A stretch of DNA of 64,000 nt from JAWKWH01 sp965204295 (GTDB taxonomy: Bacteria > Pseudomonadota > Alphaproteobacteria > Rhizobiales > Rhizobiaceae), in contig OZ241973.1 in assembly GCA_965204295.1 (NCBI GenBank), forward strand, positions 186,001-250,000. Reading direction: 5' to 3'. The notes under the pieces were generated by a model. It made no database searches, had not been told where the DNA came from, and worked only from the letters and a program-made list of their open reading frames with translations. The position numbers and the translations under genes are program-made. This document shows positions 51,525-59,680 of the stretch, piece after piece (the stretch's first letter is position 1; each line of letters starts with the position of its first letter).

Positions 51525-52262
51525 ATGAACCGGGTATCGCTACAGGGTGGGATATGTCCCCCCCCCGCTGCAATGAAGGACGAGTCGCTTGAGGACGGCA
51601 TCCGCCGTGTCGGCCCTTGGTTTCACAATATCGAACTTGCGCCGGGTATTAAAACCCGCGAAGTGAATGGCACACCCGAATGGAGGCCGGTCAATTTTCC
51701 ATATGAACGATGGAAGGCGTTCCGAGACGTTATTCCTGCCGATCTGAGTGGCCGGCGCGTCCTTGATATCGGAAGCGCCGAGGGTTTCTTTGCATTCGAA
51801 CTTGCCAGGCGCGGAGCGCGCGTTGTCGCTGTGGACGCAAGCGCTAAGATGATAAAGCGTTTGAAATTCGCCGCCGACGTTCTGCACTTGAGCGATAAAA
51901 TCGAAACTCGCGTCGGCCGCGCCGAAATGCTCGACACTTCGCAACGATATGACGCCGTCCTGTGCCTGGCACTGCTTTACCATCTGCAGAGCCCGTTCAC
52001 CTTTCTGCAAAAACTGTCCAAGCTTTCCGATACGATATATCTCGAAAGCGCGATTGATCGGGGAGAACAGCCTTATCTTTTTTTCAAACCGCAGCAGCAG
52101 GGCGTCGACACCATTCCCAAGTGGTTCCCAACCAGGGTCTGCATTGTTGAAATGCTCAAATACTGCGGCTTTGCCGACGTCCAGGATGTGGAAATGCCGG
52201 AATTCCAGAAGCCCGAGCAGAAGTGGCATCGCGCCGGTTTTGTCGCGACGCGCCAGGCGTAA
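51525..52262 (+). CDS. SAM-dependent methyltransferase, CmoB/DUF1698-like
   Basis: A class I methyltransferase. VGPWFHNIELAPGIKT resembles the HxI-L-xx-G-xxT start of CmoB-like (carboxymethyl/methoxy-uridine) enzymes. SAM motif I is GRRVLDIGSAEGFFAFELAR near residue 77, then ARVVAVDASAKMIKRLKFAA and YDAVLCLALLYHLQSPFTFL. The substrate may be a tRNA or a small molecule; context does not say. Natural start is unclear: ATG 51525 gives a run of C-P-P-P from a nine-C tract, and ATG 51573 begins right after it with a more normal N terminus (MKDESLEDGIRR). TTGACA lies at 51517-51522 and could be a -35 element. It stands at the left edge of the SnoaL/ABC region but on the opposite strand to the genes next to it. 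Confidence 0.72.
   Translation: MNRVSLQGGICPPPAAMKDESLEDGIRRVGPWFHNIELAPGIKTREVNGTPEWRPVNFPYERWKAFRDVIPADLSGRRVLDIGSAEGFFAFELARRGARVVAVDASAKMIKRLKFAADVLHLSDKIETRVGRAEMLDTSQRYDAVLCLALLYHLQSPFTFLQKLSKLSDTIYLESAIDRGEQPYLFFKPQQQGVDTIPKWFPTRVCIVEMLKYCGFADVQDVEMPEFQKPEQKWHRAGFVATRQA
51558..51566. repeat. Homopolymer tract of nine C
   Basis: Nine consecutive C at the 5' end of the methyltransferase gene, between two possible in-frame starts. An ATG at 51554 just before it is out of frame now but would be in frame with 8 or 11 C. Length change could alter the translated start. Confidence 0.75.
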
Positions 52263-52351
52263 AGGCCGTCGAGTTCATCGGCGATCCCGGTCCGCGTGTT
52301 GTCCGTCTTCCGCCGCGCGCGCGCCGGCCGGCGCCTTTTCGTCCTGAAAGC

Positions 52352-53368
52352 TCATGTCCGCGGCGTCTTCTCCATGCGGTCCAGCACATCCAGCCCCTGC
52401 CGATTCCAGAAATGCAGCAGGTCGATGAAGATCCAGTTCTCGGTCAGCTTGTCGCCCGAACGGCGGTACATGTCGATCACCCGCATGTCCGACGCCTTGC
52501 CCGTCGCCGGCATGCCCATGAACCCGCCCGAAGGCGTCAACGTCAGATTGGGCCAGCCGAAGAAACCGCCGAACCGCCCCTCGGCCAGACGACAAAGATG
52601 TCCGTTGAACATCCTGTCGGTAAACCCGTCACGAAACGGGCCGGCGTGCTGGGCCGCATATCGCTCGATGGTGTAGGCTGCGCCGATTCCGGCCGGGCCC
52701 CACCAGATCATGTCGTCGTTCCAGCTGCGCGGCAGTTCGATCAGCAGGCCCTCCTCGTCGCGCCCCTTCCAGTCGCGGATATCGTCGATCATGTAGTTGA
52801 TCGCGGCCAGCGTCCTTTTACCCTCCGCCGGGTCTTGCGGGTCGAAGCACAGCCCCTCATGCGTCATCGGACCCGGCTGCACCAGATGCGCCGCGGTCTG
52901 CGGCGGAAAGGGCCGCAGTCCCGCTTGCATCATCAGGTGCGGGATGTCGAAGAACATCGCGGTTTCGGCGATGCGCCCGTCCGCGACCTTGTTGAACTCG
53001 CAATAGCGCAGCATGGCGATCTTGCGGGTGGGTGGAATACACAGCCATTGGCCGTCCAGCAGGCCCATCAGGTGGCCCATCGAGACAACCCATGTGCTTT
53101 CGAACCCGTCGATCTCGTTCAGTCCGGCGATGAAGATATCCTGCCGCCGCTGTATCCGCTTCAGCCCGGCCTTGAGCGGTTGCCAGAACACCTCGCTCAC
53201 CGCCTGCGCGCCGGTCTGCTCATGAAAGGGATGATACCCGCGCCACAGCCAGTCCGGCGCGGTGAACCGCTCCAGAACCCCGGTGACGGCGGCGCCTTCC
53301 GCCTCCTCCAGCGCGGCGTAACAGTCAAGAACCAGTCGTTTCTCCGCCTGAAAATCCGTCTTGGTCAT
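52352..53368 (-). CDS. Two-domain SnoaL/NTF2-like protein
   Basis: A 338-residue cytoplasmic protein with two cone-shaped SnoaL-like domains. Domain 1 (about 1-160) has a polyketide-cyclase-like core: TAPDWLWRGYHPFHEQTGAQ, then TWVVSMGHLMGLLDGQWLC, and DGRIAETAMFFDIPHLMMQA. Domain 2 (about 200-325) has a core with PFRDGFTDRMFNGHLCRLAE, then GGFMGMPATGKASDMRVIDM and LTENWIFIDLLHFWNRQGLD. SnoaL-like enzymes bind a small ligand in a pocket and include polyketide cyclases, isomerases and hydrolases. No signal peptide. Its ATG overlaps the stop of the next SnoaL gene by four bases, and it is the last gene of an ABC-permease operon, so it probably acts on the transported compound. Confidence 0.75.
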   Translation of the reverse strand: MTKTDFQAEKRLVLDCYAALEEAEGAAVTGVLERFTAPDWLWRGYHPFHEQTGAQAVSEVFWQPLKAGLKRIQRRQDIFIAGLNEIDGFESTWVVSMGHLMGLLDGQWLCIPPTRKIAMLRYCEFNKVADGRIAETAMFFDIPHLMMQAGLRPFPPQTAAHLVQPGPMTHEGLCFDPQDPAEGKRTLAAINYMIDDIRDWKGRDEEGLLIELPRSWNDDMIWWGPAGIGAAYTIERYAAQHAGPFRDGFTDRMFNGHLCRLAEGRFGGFFGWPNLTLTPSGGFMGMPATGKASDMRVIDMYRRSGDKLTENWIFIDLLHFWNRQGLDVLDRMEKTPRT

Positions 53369-54510
53369 GTGCGTTTCCTTGCAATCTGCATCATCAGGTC
53401 AAATTCGTTGAAAAGCTGCCATTCCCGCTGCACGATCCCGTCTTTCACCCGCCATTGGGTGATGCCCCAGATCTGACAGGCCGCCCCGCTCGGATCGCGG
53501 TAGAGCCCCGCGCCGGTATGTACGCCCTCCGCGCTCCACCGGGTGGAGATGAGCCAGCCCTCCGCATCGTTGCCCATCCAGTAGACCTCGTCCACCCGCA
53601 AGGCGAGGTCGGGGAACGCGCCGCGCAATTGGCCGACATAATCCCGATATGCGGAGCGGCCTTCGAACTTGCGCTCCGTCGTACCCTCGAAGGGCAGGTT
53701 TTCCGCATAGACCTCACCGATCGCCGAGCCGTCGCCGTTCCAGATGTTTTCATGCGCGCGCCGGGCGAACGCGTCCGGGTCAAACCCGTCCACGGGTTCC
53801 GTCTCGGACAGCGGTTTCGCCGGGGAACCGGCTGAGCGCAACCGATCCCACACCGACCGCGACCGCGGCCATCCGGCCGGCGGGTCGGCGGCAAGACGCG
53901 CCGCCTCTTCCCAGAGATCAATACCCGTTTGCCGCAGCATGGCCGAGGTGTTGTAGAGGACATGCTCGAGAAAGATGTCGTTTTCCAGCGCCACACAGTT
54001 GGCGATGACCATGACGTCGATTTTCCGGCCGGTCGGATCGCCGTACCGGCTCGGACCGGTATTGGCGCCCATGATCCGGGTCAGATGGGAGGTATGAAAC
54101 CCGATCCGATCGTTACCGGCCCAGATCACCTCTTCCGCATCCAGAACGATGTCGGGAAACGCGCCTGTCGTGTGGTGGGTATCGGCGATGATCTTCGCGT
54201 TTCCGGTCTGGAGTCCGTAATCGTCGTAAACCAGGGAATCCGGCGCGTAACAGGCATCGATATATTCGACGTCGCGCGGCGAGCCCTTATGGTCCCCGCT
54301 CTCCCATATCCGGTGCGTGATCCGGACGATGTAGTCCACGACGTTCCGGTAGCCGTCAAAACCGGACAATGGCTGTTTCCGTCCGTAGTCCTCCGGCACC
54401 CGCACCGTGCGGCCATTGGTATAGTTCGCAAGCGAAATGTCGAAGCCCGCGGGCATGTGCGACCGGGAAAGCGGTTGCGCCGGGTGAAAGGATTTGCGGG
54501 ATCCGGCCAT
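53365..54510 (-). CDS. Two-domain SnoaL/NTF2-like protein
   Basis: A 381-residue protein with two SnoaL-like domains. Domain 1 (about 50-190): ITHRIWESGDHKGSPRDVEY, CYAPDSLVYDDYGLQTGNAK and TTGAFPDIVLDAEEVIWAGN. Domain 2 (about 250-370): YAENLPFEGTTERKFEGRSA, FPDLALRVDEVYWMGNDAEG WLISTRWSAEG and IWGITQWRVKDGIVQREWQL. Repeats the same fold as its neighbour and as the single-domain proteins beyond the transporter. The ATG at 54510 has TTGGAGG just upstream, better than the in-frame ATG at 54534. Predicted ligand pocket, unknown substrate. Lies directly downstream of the ABC permease genes and overlaps the next SnoaL gene. Confidence 0.75.
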   Translation of the reverse strand: MAGSRKSFHPAQPLSRSHMPAGFDISLANYTNGRTVRVPEDYGRKQPLSGFDGYRNVVDYIVRITHRIWESGDHKGSPRDVEYIDACYAPDSLVYDDYGLQTGNAKIIADTHHTTGAFPDIVLDAEEVIWAGNDRIGFHTSHLTRIMGANTGPSRYGDPTGRKIDVMVIANCVALENDIFLEHVLYNTSAMLRQTGIDLWEEAARLAADPPAGWPRSRSVWDRLRSAGSPAKPLSETEPVDGFDPDAFARRAHENIWNGDGSAIGEVYAENLPFEGTTERKFEGRSAYRDYVGQLRGAFPDLALRVDEVYWMGNDAEGWLISTRWSAEGVHTGAGLYRDPSGAACQIWGITQWRVKDGIVQREWQLFNEFDLMMQIARKRT

Positions 54511-54614
54511 TTCAATCCTCCAATTCCGTTTCATGCCCCGGCTTCGGCACGGTTCGGCGCGTCCGAAAACGTCCGAATCACCCTTTTGGCGTTCAGAACG
54601 TCCCGTCCCATGGT

Positions 54615-55496
54615 TCAGCCCTTGACGGCCCCCGCGGTCAACCCGCTTACGATCTGGCGCTGAAAGAACAGGACCAGGAAAAACAGTGGCGCCATCGCGC
54701 TGACAACGGCGGCGACCGCAAACATCACCTGCCCCTGCTGCCGGACGGTTCCAAGGAAGCTCGCGATCTTCGGCACCATCGTCTGATTGTCCTGAGACAG
54801 GAGCATCGAGGTCACCGCAAAGTCGTTATAGGCCAGCAGGAAGGAAAACAGCCCCGTGGTAATCACCCCGGGCCACATCACCGGAATGATGACATGCCGG
54901 AACGCCTGAAACCGCGTGCAGCCGTCGACCATGGCGCTTTCGTCCATATCCTTGGGGATGTTGAGGAAGAAGGAATGCAGCATCCACAGCGTGAACGGCT
55001 GATTGATCGCCACCAGAACGACGATTGTGGTGGGCAGATGACCCCAGAGGTTCCACTCAAAGAACGGCAACAGGTAACCGGACACGAGCGTGATATGCGG
55101 CATCGCGCGGAACACCAGCGCGGCCATCAACAGCCAGAAAGCATAGCGGAAACCGGACCGCGCCAACGCATAGCCGCCCAGCGTGCCGAATGTGAGCGAA
55201 ATCACGACGGTAAGGAACACCACGATCAGCGTGTTGAGCGCATTGCGCCAGAATCCTTCCTGTATCCAGGCGCCATGGTACCCCTTGCCCGTGAACGGGC
55301 CTCCTGTTTCGACAATTGTCTGTACGCCGTAGATCGCGTTGCGCCAGTCGGCCTTTGAGAAGAAATCACCCTGAACCTTGAACGATCCCCAGAGCGTCCA
55401 GATGAACGGTCCGATCGCGAGCATCAGCCAGAACACGATGAACGCGGTTGAGAAAAATACCAGACCGCCGGACCGTCTTTGCGCCGCTGACGCCAT
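54615..55496 (-). CDS. Carbohydrate-type ABC transporter permease (MalG/UgpE family)
   Basis: A 293-residue inner-membrane permease with six hydrophobic segments. GGYALARSGFRYAFWLLMAA and the cytoplasmic coupling loop EAA-type ESAMVDGCTRFQAFRHVIIP near residue 200 define the binding-protein-dependent CUT1 family. A GAGGAGGCG ribosome-binding site precedes the ATG. It is the second permease of the importer encoded here, adjacent to the MalF-like gene, and probably lies at the inner membrane with that partner and the divergently encoded ATPase. Confidence 0.9.
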   Translation of the reverse strand: MASAAQRRSGGLVFFSTAFIVFWLMLAIGPFIWTLWGSFKVQGDFFSKADWRNAIYGVQTIVETGGPFTGKGYHGAWIQEGFWRNALNTLIVVFLTVVISLTFGTLGGYALARSGFRYAFWLLMAALVFRAMPHITLVSGYLLPFFEWNLWGHLPTTIVVLVAINQPFTLWMLHSFFLNIPKDMDESAMVDGCTRFQAFRHVIIPVMWPGVITTGLFSFLLAYNDFAVTSMLLSQDNQTMVPKIASFLGTVRQQGQVMFAVAAVVSAMAPLFFLVLFFQRQIVSGLTAGAVKG

Positions 55497-55508
55497 CTTC
55501 GCGCCTCC

Positions 55509-56540
55509 TCAGACCGATTTGCGGTTGAAATCGCGCCATGTGCGGATCAACACCGGCGTCAGCAGGATCACCACCCCGCAGATGGTCAGCATCGACGTCG
55601 CCGCCGCCGAACCAAAGAGCTTCACGTCGCCGCCGCGCAGATCGTTGAAGATAATCCAGCTAAGCGACGTGGCCTTGGCCGAGGCCGAGAATCCGACGAT
55701 GGGTTCGAAGACCCGGAAATTGTCCATCATCTGCATCAGCGTGATGAACACCACCAGCGGCATCAGATGCGGCACAACCACATAGCGGACCCGTTGCCAA
55801 CGGGTCGCCCCGTCGATCCGGGCGGCCTCCATCGTCTCGGTCGGCACGGTCTGAAGGCCGGCGTAGAAAACAATGAAACTGAATGGCGCGGAATGCCATA
55901 TCCCGTAGACGATCAGGATGATCCACGTTAGCGGCAGAGACGCCTTCAAAGACAGTTCGTTGTCGTCAAAGATGCGCTGCAGCGTGGCCCCGATAATTCC
56001 GTCCGCGTCGACCATCCAAAAGAGGATCAGCGACCCGATCAGCGGCGTCACGATCATGGGCAGAAGCGAGGCGAAAATCGTCGGCCCCTTTATCGCCCCG
56101 GGCAGCGCATCGACCCCAAGCGCGATCAGCAGGCCCAGCACGATCACAAAGGGCGTGACCGCGAATGTATAGGTCAGGGTGAAGGCGATCGCCTTGTAAA
56201 ACGGCAGGTTCATCAACTTGCCGAGAAATTCTCCCAACGTCGCCGACGCGGCCCTTGCGTCGCCAACTTCGGCAAAGGCCAGATGGCTGCGGTTGGCGTA
56301 GGTGCCCAACCCGTTGAACTTGCCCAGCGGGCGCTCGGCCCGCAGCGCGGATGTCGCCTCCTGATCGACAGCCAGGGAGGTTTCGCATTTGAACGGCGTG
56401 CAGTTCTCCACCTCGGTCATCACCTGATCGTGTTCGACGAACAGGGACTGCACGGCAACCGAGACGATCGGCAGCGCGATAAACAGGATCATCGCGGCCA
56501 GCGACGGCAGGATGAACCAGAAGAACGTGCGGTGTTTCAA
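55509..56540 (-). CDS. Carbohydrate-type ABC transporter permease (MalF/UgpA family)
   Basis: A ~343-residue permease with six to seven hydrophobic segments and a periplasmic insert between TM1 and TM2 (about residues 40-130) with two Cys (VENCTPFKCETSLAV). The conserved EAA coupling loop is EAARIDGATRWQRVRYVVVP near residue 250. TTG at 56540 is chosen because GGGAGG lies about seven bases upstream and the product starts LKHRTFFWFILPSLAAM. Longer forms (to 56615) are possible. Lies between the solute-binding-protein gene and the MalG-like gene. Confidence 0.88.
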   Translation of the reverse strand: MKHRTFFWFILPSLAAMILFIALPIVSVAVQSLFVEHDQVMTEVENCTPFKCETSLAVDQEATSALRAERPLGKFNGLGTYANRSHLAFAEVGDARAASATLGEFLGKLMNLPFYKAIAFTLTYTFAVTPFVIVLGLLIALGVDALPGAIKGPTIFASLLPMIVTPLIGSLILFWMVDADGIIGATLQRIFDDNELSLKASLPLTWIILIVYGIWHSAPFSFIVFYAGLQTVPTETMEAARIDGATRWQRVRYVVVPHLMPLVVFITLMQMMDNFRVFEPIVGFSASAKATSLSWIIFNDLRGGDVKLFGSAAATSMLTICGVVILLTPVLIRTWRDFNRKSV

Positions 56541-56621
56541 AGCCGAACCTCCCGCCACCCCTGCCTGTGGCGCTTCGGGCAGGCGGACGCGGGACCGGGG
56601 ACCGGCCCCGCGCACAAGCGG

Positions 56622-57866
56622 TTATTGCAGGTAACCGGCTTCTTTCGCGGCGGTGATGTAAGCCGCCTCGATATCGGCAAGCGTCTGTTCGGCGCTTTCA
56701 TTACCTTGCAGAAAGTCCGGCAGTTCAGATGAGAATGCACCGTGCAGAAGCCCCATGTAGGGCAGCATCGGATAGGGCTCCGCCCCACCGGCGGCGGTTG
56801 CCGCGACACCTGCCGCCGCCGGGCCCGGCTTATAGGCATCCATGAGCCAGACGGCCTTGTCGTTGTTTTCCATCACCATGCCGTCGGAGACGCCATTGAC
56901 CATGGCGATGAAGGTCGCCTCTGCGTCTTCGTCAGAAATGTTCCTGGCGATGGTGAATCCATCCCACCAAAGGGTCGACGACGGCGTGGAACCGCCGGCG
57001 ACCGTCGGAGCGCTGATCAGAACGGTGTTGTCCACAATCTCGGGCGAAGAACCTTCATCGTCGAGAATTTGACCGCCGCTGGACCCCCAGAGCTGAGCCA
57101 GGGCCAGGTTGCCCGCTTCCCAGATCGGCGCAACCGTTGCGGTGTTATAGGTCAGGAAATCGGGGTTGGAATACCCGGTCAGCGACTTCAGCATGTTCAG
57201 CGTGGCAATGCCGGTTTCGTTGTTGACCGCCGGCTCGGCCGTGCCCGGCTTGAAAAACCTGCCGCCATGGCCGAGATACATATTCACGAATTCCTCGCCC
57301 AGGTTCCAGTCCGACTTGGTGAGAATCGCAAACGGATGATCCATGATGCCGGCGTCCTTGATCGCCCCGGCGGCATCCAGAACCTGTTCCCAGGATGTCG
57401 GGACGTCCTTGCCCACCTGCTCCAGAACATCCTTGCGGACATAGAGATGCTGCGCGTTCGCCATGAACGCGATGGCCATGATCCTGCCGTCGATGGTGAT
57501 CAACTGATTCTTCTTCAGGCTCTGGCCATGTTCGGCGACCAGATCGTCCAGCGGACGGATCAAGTCATTGTTCAGAAGCGGCACGATCGAAGAGTTGGCG
57601 ACAATGACCGCTGTGTACTCCGCCGGGTTCGGCGTCAGCGCCGGCACCTGCAGATCGCGATGCTCGGCGGTATGGTTCTTGGAGAAGGAAACTCCGTCTC
57701 CAGCACACTTTTCGGCCCAGTTCACGACGGCGTGCAGCGCCGGAAAGTCGTTGGCGAGAACGCTGATATTACCTGTCTCAATCCCGCAGCCCGCGCCCGC
57801 AGCTGCGCCCGAGGCCGGGGCAATGGCCGCAACGGCTGCGACCGCGATGGATTTCATGAAACTCAT
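56622..57866 (-). CDS. Carbohydrate-type ABC transporter solute-binding protein (family 1)
   Basis: A 414-residue periplasmic protein. Signal peptide MSFMKSIAVAAVAAIAPASG AAA; the mature part is a family 1 extracellular binding protein as used for oligosaccharides, polyols or glycerol-3-phosphate. Recognisable stretches are YTAVIVANSSIVPLLNNDLI, then HLYVRKDVLEQVGKDVPTSW, and IWEAGNLALAQLWGSSGGQI. The ligand cannot be inferred. GGGAGGA lies nine bases before the ATG at 57866; another ATG three codons on is possible. Starts the minus-strand half of the cluster, with the ATPase gene divergent across a ~220-base promoter region. Confidence 0.88.
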   Translation of the reverse strand: MSFMKSIAVAAVAAIAPASGAAAGAGCGIETGNISVLANDFPALHAVVNWAEKCAGDGVSFSKNHTAEHRDLQVPALTPNPAEYTAVIVANSSIVPLLNNDLIRPLDDLVAEHGQSLKKNQLITIDGRIMAIAFMANAQHLYVRKDVLEQVGKDVPTSWEQVLDAAGAIKDAGIMDHPFAILTKSDWNLGEEFVNMYLGHGGRFFKPGTAEPAVNNETGIATLNMLKSLTGYSNPDFLTYNTATVAPIWEAGNLALAQLWGSSGGQILDDEGSSPEIVDNTVLISAPTVAGGSTPSSTLWWDGFTIARNISDEDAEATFIAMVNGVSDGMVMENNDKAVWLMDAYKPGPAAAGVAATAAGGAEPYPMLPYMGLLHGAFSSELPDFLQGNESAEQTLADIEAAYITAAKEAGYLQ

Positions 57867-57981
57867 TCCTGTAGTCCTCCCTCTATGGACTTCTCCTGCC
57901 TCAATTCCTGTTCCAACCGGAAAGTGCAGGCCAAACACCAAAAAACACAACCGCCAAATCGCATTGGACAGCATGACATGC

Positions 57982-58013
57982 GCAACAATTATCGCCATAC
58001 GCGGCGTTGTTGC
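57982..58013. promoter_or_regulatory. Inverted repeat in the divergent promoter region of the SnoaL/ABC cluster
   Basis: GCAACAA (57982-57988) and TTGTTGC (58007-58013), perfect seven-base arms 18 bases apart, between the binding-protein and ATPase genes. A plausible operator for coordinated control of both halves. No regulator gene is adjacent. Confidence 0.5.
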
Positions 58014-58089
58014 AAGAATTTCCCGAAGGGTCTTGTCATCCCTTCGCCTGGCTGTCAATTTTCCGCATGCGTTTGCAAAGAGGGCAGAC

Positions 58090-59142
58090 ATGGCCGAAAT
58101 CCAGTTGCGCCGAATTTCAAAGCGGTGGGGATCCTTTGTGGGTGTCCACGAACTTGATCTGACAATCGCGGATCGCGAATTCATCGTGCTGCTGGGCCCG
58201 TCGGGCTGCGGCAAGACCACGACGATGCGCATGATCGCCGGGCTCGAAGACATTACCGACGGCGAGATTGCCGTTGACGGGAAGACCATTAACGAGCTCG
58301 ACCCGAAGGACCGAGACGTGGCCATGGTGTTCCAGTCCTACGCGCTTTACCCCAACATGAATGTCTATGAGAACATCCGGTTTCCGCTCAAGGTCCGCAA
58401 GGTCGCCACGTCCTCGCATGACGAGAAGGTGCGCCGCGCGGCGTCGATGGTGGAACTGGACGATTTCCTGCGTCGCAAGCCCGCCGAGCTCAGCGGCGGC
58501 CAGCGTCAGCGCGTCGCTCTGGCCCGCGCCATCGTGCGCGAACCCAACGTGTTCCTCATGGATGAACCGCTGTCGAACCTTGACGCGAAACTGCGGGTTT
58601 CCACCCGCGCGCAGATCAAGAACCTCAGCCACGAACTTCAAGTGACCACGATTTACGTCACCCACGACCAGGTCGAAGCCATGACGCTGGCGGACCGTGT
58701 CGTGGTGATGAACAAGGGCAGGGTCCAGCAGGTCGGCAGTCCGACCGAGATCTACGACAATCCCGCCAACACATTTGTCGCCAGCTTTATCGGCTCGCCG
58801 GCGATGAATCTCATTGAAGGGCAGGTGCGGGGCGGCGCTTTCCGGGCCGACCAGGTCGAAATCTCCGGTCTCAATTGCCCGGACGGGCCGGTCACACTGG
58901 GTTTTCGCGCCGAGGATGCCGGCGTGAGGGACCAGGCCGGCCAGATCAATGCACCGGTCTACACGATGGAACTGCTTGGCGATGCAACCATGGTCACGGT
59001 TCACATCGGCGATCACATCGTTTCGGTCAAGGCGGACAAATCTTTCCGCGCCGCGATTGGCGACCCGGTTTCGATAGGCATTCCGCCTGAGATCTGCCAC
59101 CTCTTCGATGCCCGGACCGGCGAACAGCGCCGAGGGCGGTGA
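58090..59142 (+). CDS. Carbohydrate-type ABC transporter ATP-binding protein (MalK/UgpC family)
   Basis: A 350-residue ATPase that should energise the importer whose other parts lie on the opposite strand. Walker A FIVLLGPSGCGKTTTMRMIA near residue 32, Q-loop MVFQSYALYPNMNVYENIRF, signature ELSGGQRQRVALARAIVREP, Walker B VFLMDEPLSNLDAKLRVSTR and H-loop TTIYVTHDQVEAMTLADRVV. A C-terminal MalK-type TOBE/OB region of about 110 residues follows (FRAEDAGVRDQAG). The ATG at 58090 gives the family N terminus MAEIQLRRISKRWG; the open frame upstream is the antisense of the binding-protein gene. Followed two bases later by a SnoaL-like gene. Confidence 0.92.
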   Translation: MAEIQLRRISKRWGSFVGVHELDLTIADREFIVLLGPSGCGKTTTMRMIAGLEDITDGEIAVDGKTINELDPKDRDVAMVFQSYALYPNMNVYENIRFPLKVRKVATSSHDEKVRRAASMVELDDFLRRKPAELSGGQRQRVALARAIVREPNVFLMDEPLSNLDAKLRVSTRAQIKNLSHELQVTTIYVTHDQVEAMTLADRVVVMNKGRVQQVGSPTEIYDNPANTFVASFIGSPAMNLIEGQVRGGAFRADQVEISGLNCPDGPVTLGFRAEDAGVRDQAGQINAPVYTMELLGDATMVTVHIGDHIVSVKADKSFRAAIGDPVSIGIPPEICHLFDARTGEQRRGR

Positions 59143-59143
59143 A

Positions 59144-59680
59144 ATGAAAGGCAGCCGCCCGGACCAGGCCGCGCTCAGCCGCGACACGGACCTGAGTAAA
59201 ACCACCGCTACACGCGCGGTGATCGAAGGTATGGTCGATGGGCTTAACGATCATCGCATCAACGACATTGGCGAGTTTTTCGCCGACGGCTTTCGCTGGA
59301 TGGGCAATTATGGCTGCGGCGCCAAACCGGGTTTGAAAGCGTTTCAGGACAATTGGCAACGTCCCTTTCAGGCCGCCTTCAGTGACAAAAGCCGCATCGA
59401 CGAAGCCCGGATTTTCATGGGCGAATGGGCCGCCGCTTTCGGCCGGCAGGAAGCGACGTATGCGGGGCCGTTCATGGGTGTGCCCGCCACCGGCAAACGG
59501 ATCGAGATCCGCTACATGGATTTCTGTAAAGCCGAAGACGGCCGGATCACCGACAATCGGGTGATGGTCGACTTCCCGCATGTGTTGGCCCAATTGGGCG
59601 TAGACGTGTTCAAGGGAGAAGGCTGGGAAAAATACGACCGCGGCGAAACAACCGCACCTCGTCCGGAGGCCACAATATGA
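59144..59680 (+). CDS. Single-domain SnoaL/NTF2-like protein
   Basis: A 178-residue SnoaL-like protein. Core sequence: RWMGNYGCGAKPGLKAFQDN, then PFQAAFSDKSRIDEARIFMG, GPFMGVPATGKRIEIRYMDF and GRITDNRVMVDFPHVLAQLG. Very similar in layout to the next gene and to domain 2 of the 338-residue protein across the transporter, so these are paralogues. The ATG at 59144 lies just after the ATPase stop with GGCGGTGAA upstream. Overlaps the next SnoaL gene by four bases. Confidence 0.8.
   Translation: MKGSRPDQAALSRDTDLSKTTATRAVIEGMVDGLNDHRINDIGEFFADGFRWMGNYGCGAKPGLKAFQDNWQRPFQAAFSDKSRIDEARIFMGEWAAAFGRQEATYAGPFMGVPATGKRIEIRYMDFCKAEDGRITDNRVMVDFPHVLAQLGVDVFKGEGWEKYDRGETTAPRPEATI

Noticed and set aside
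57568..58089. 5' extension of the MalK-like ATPase frame through the binding-protein gene
   Set aside because: The extension is antisense to a well-supported gene; the family N terminus begins at 58090.
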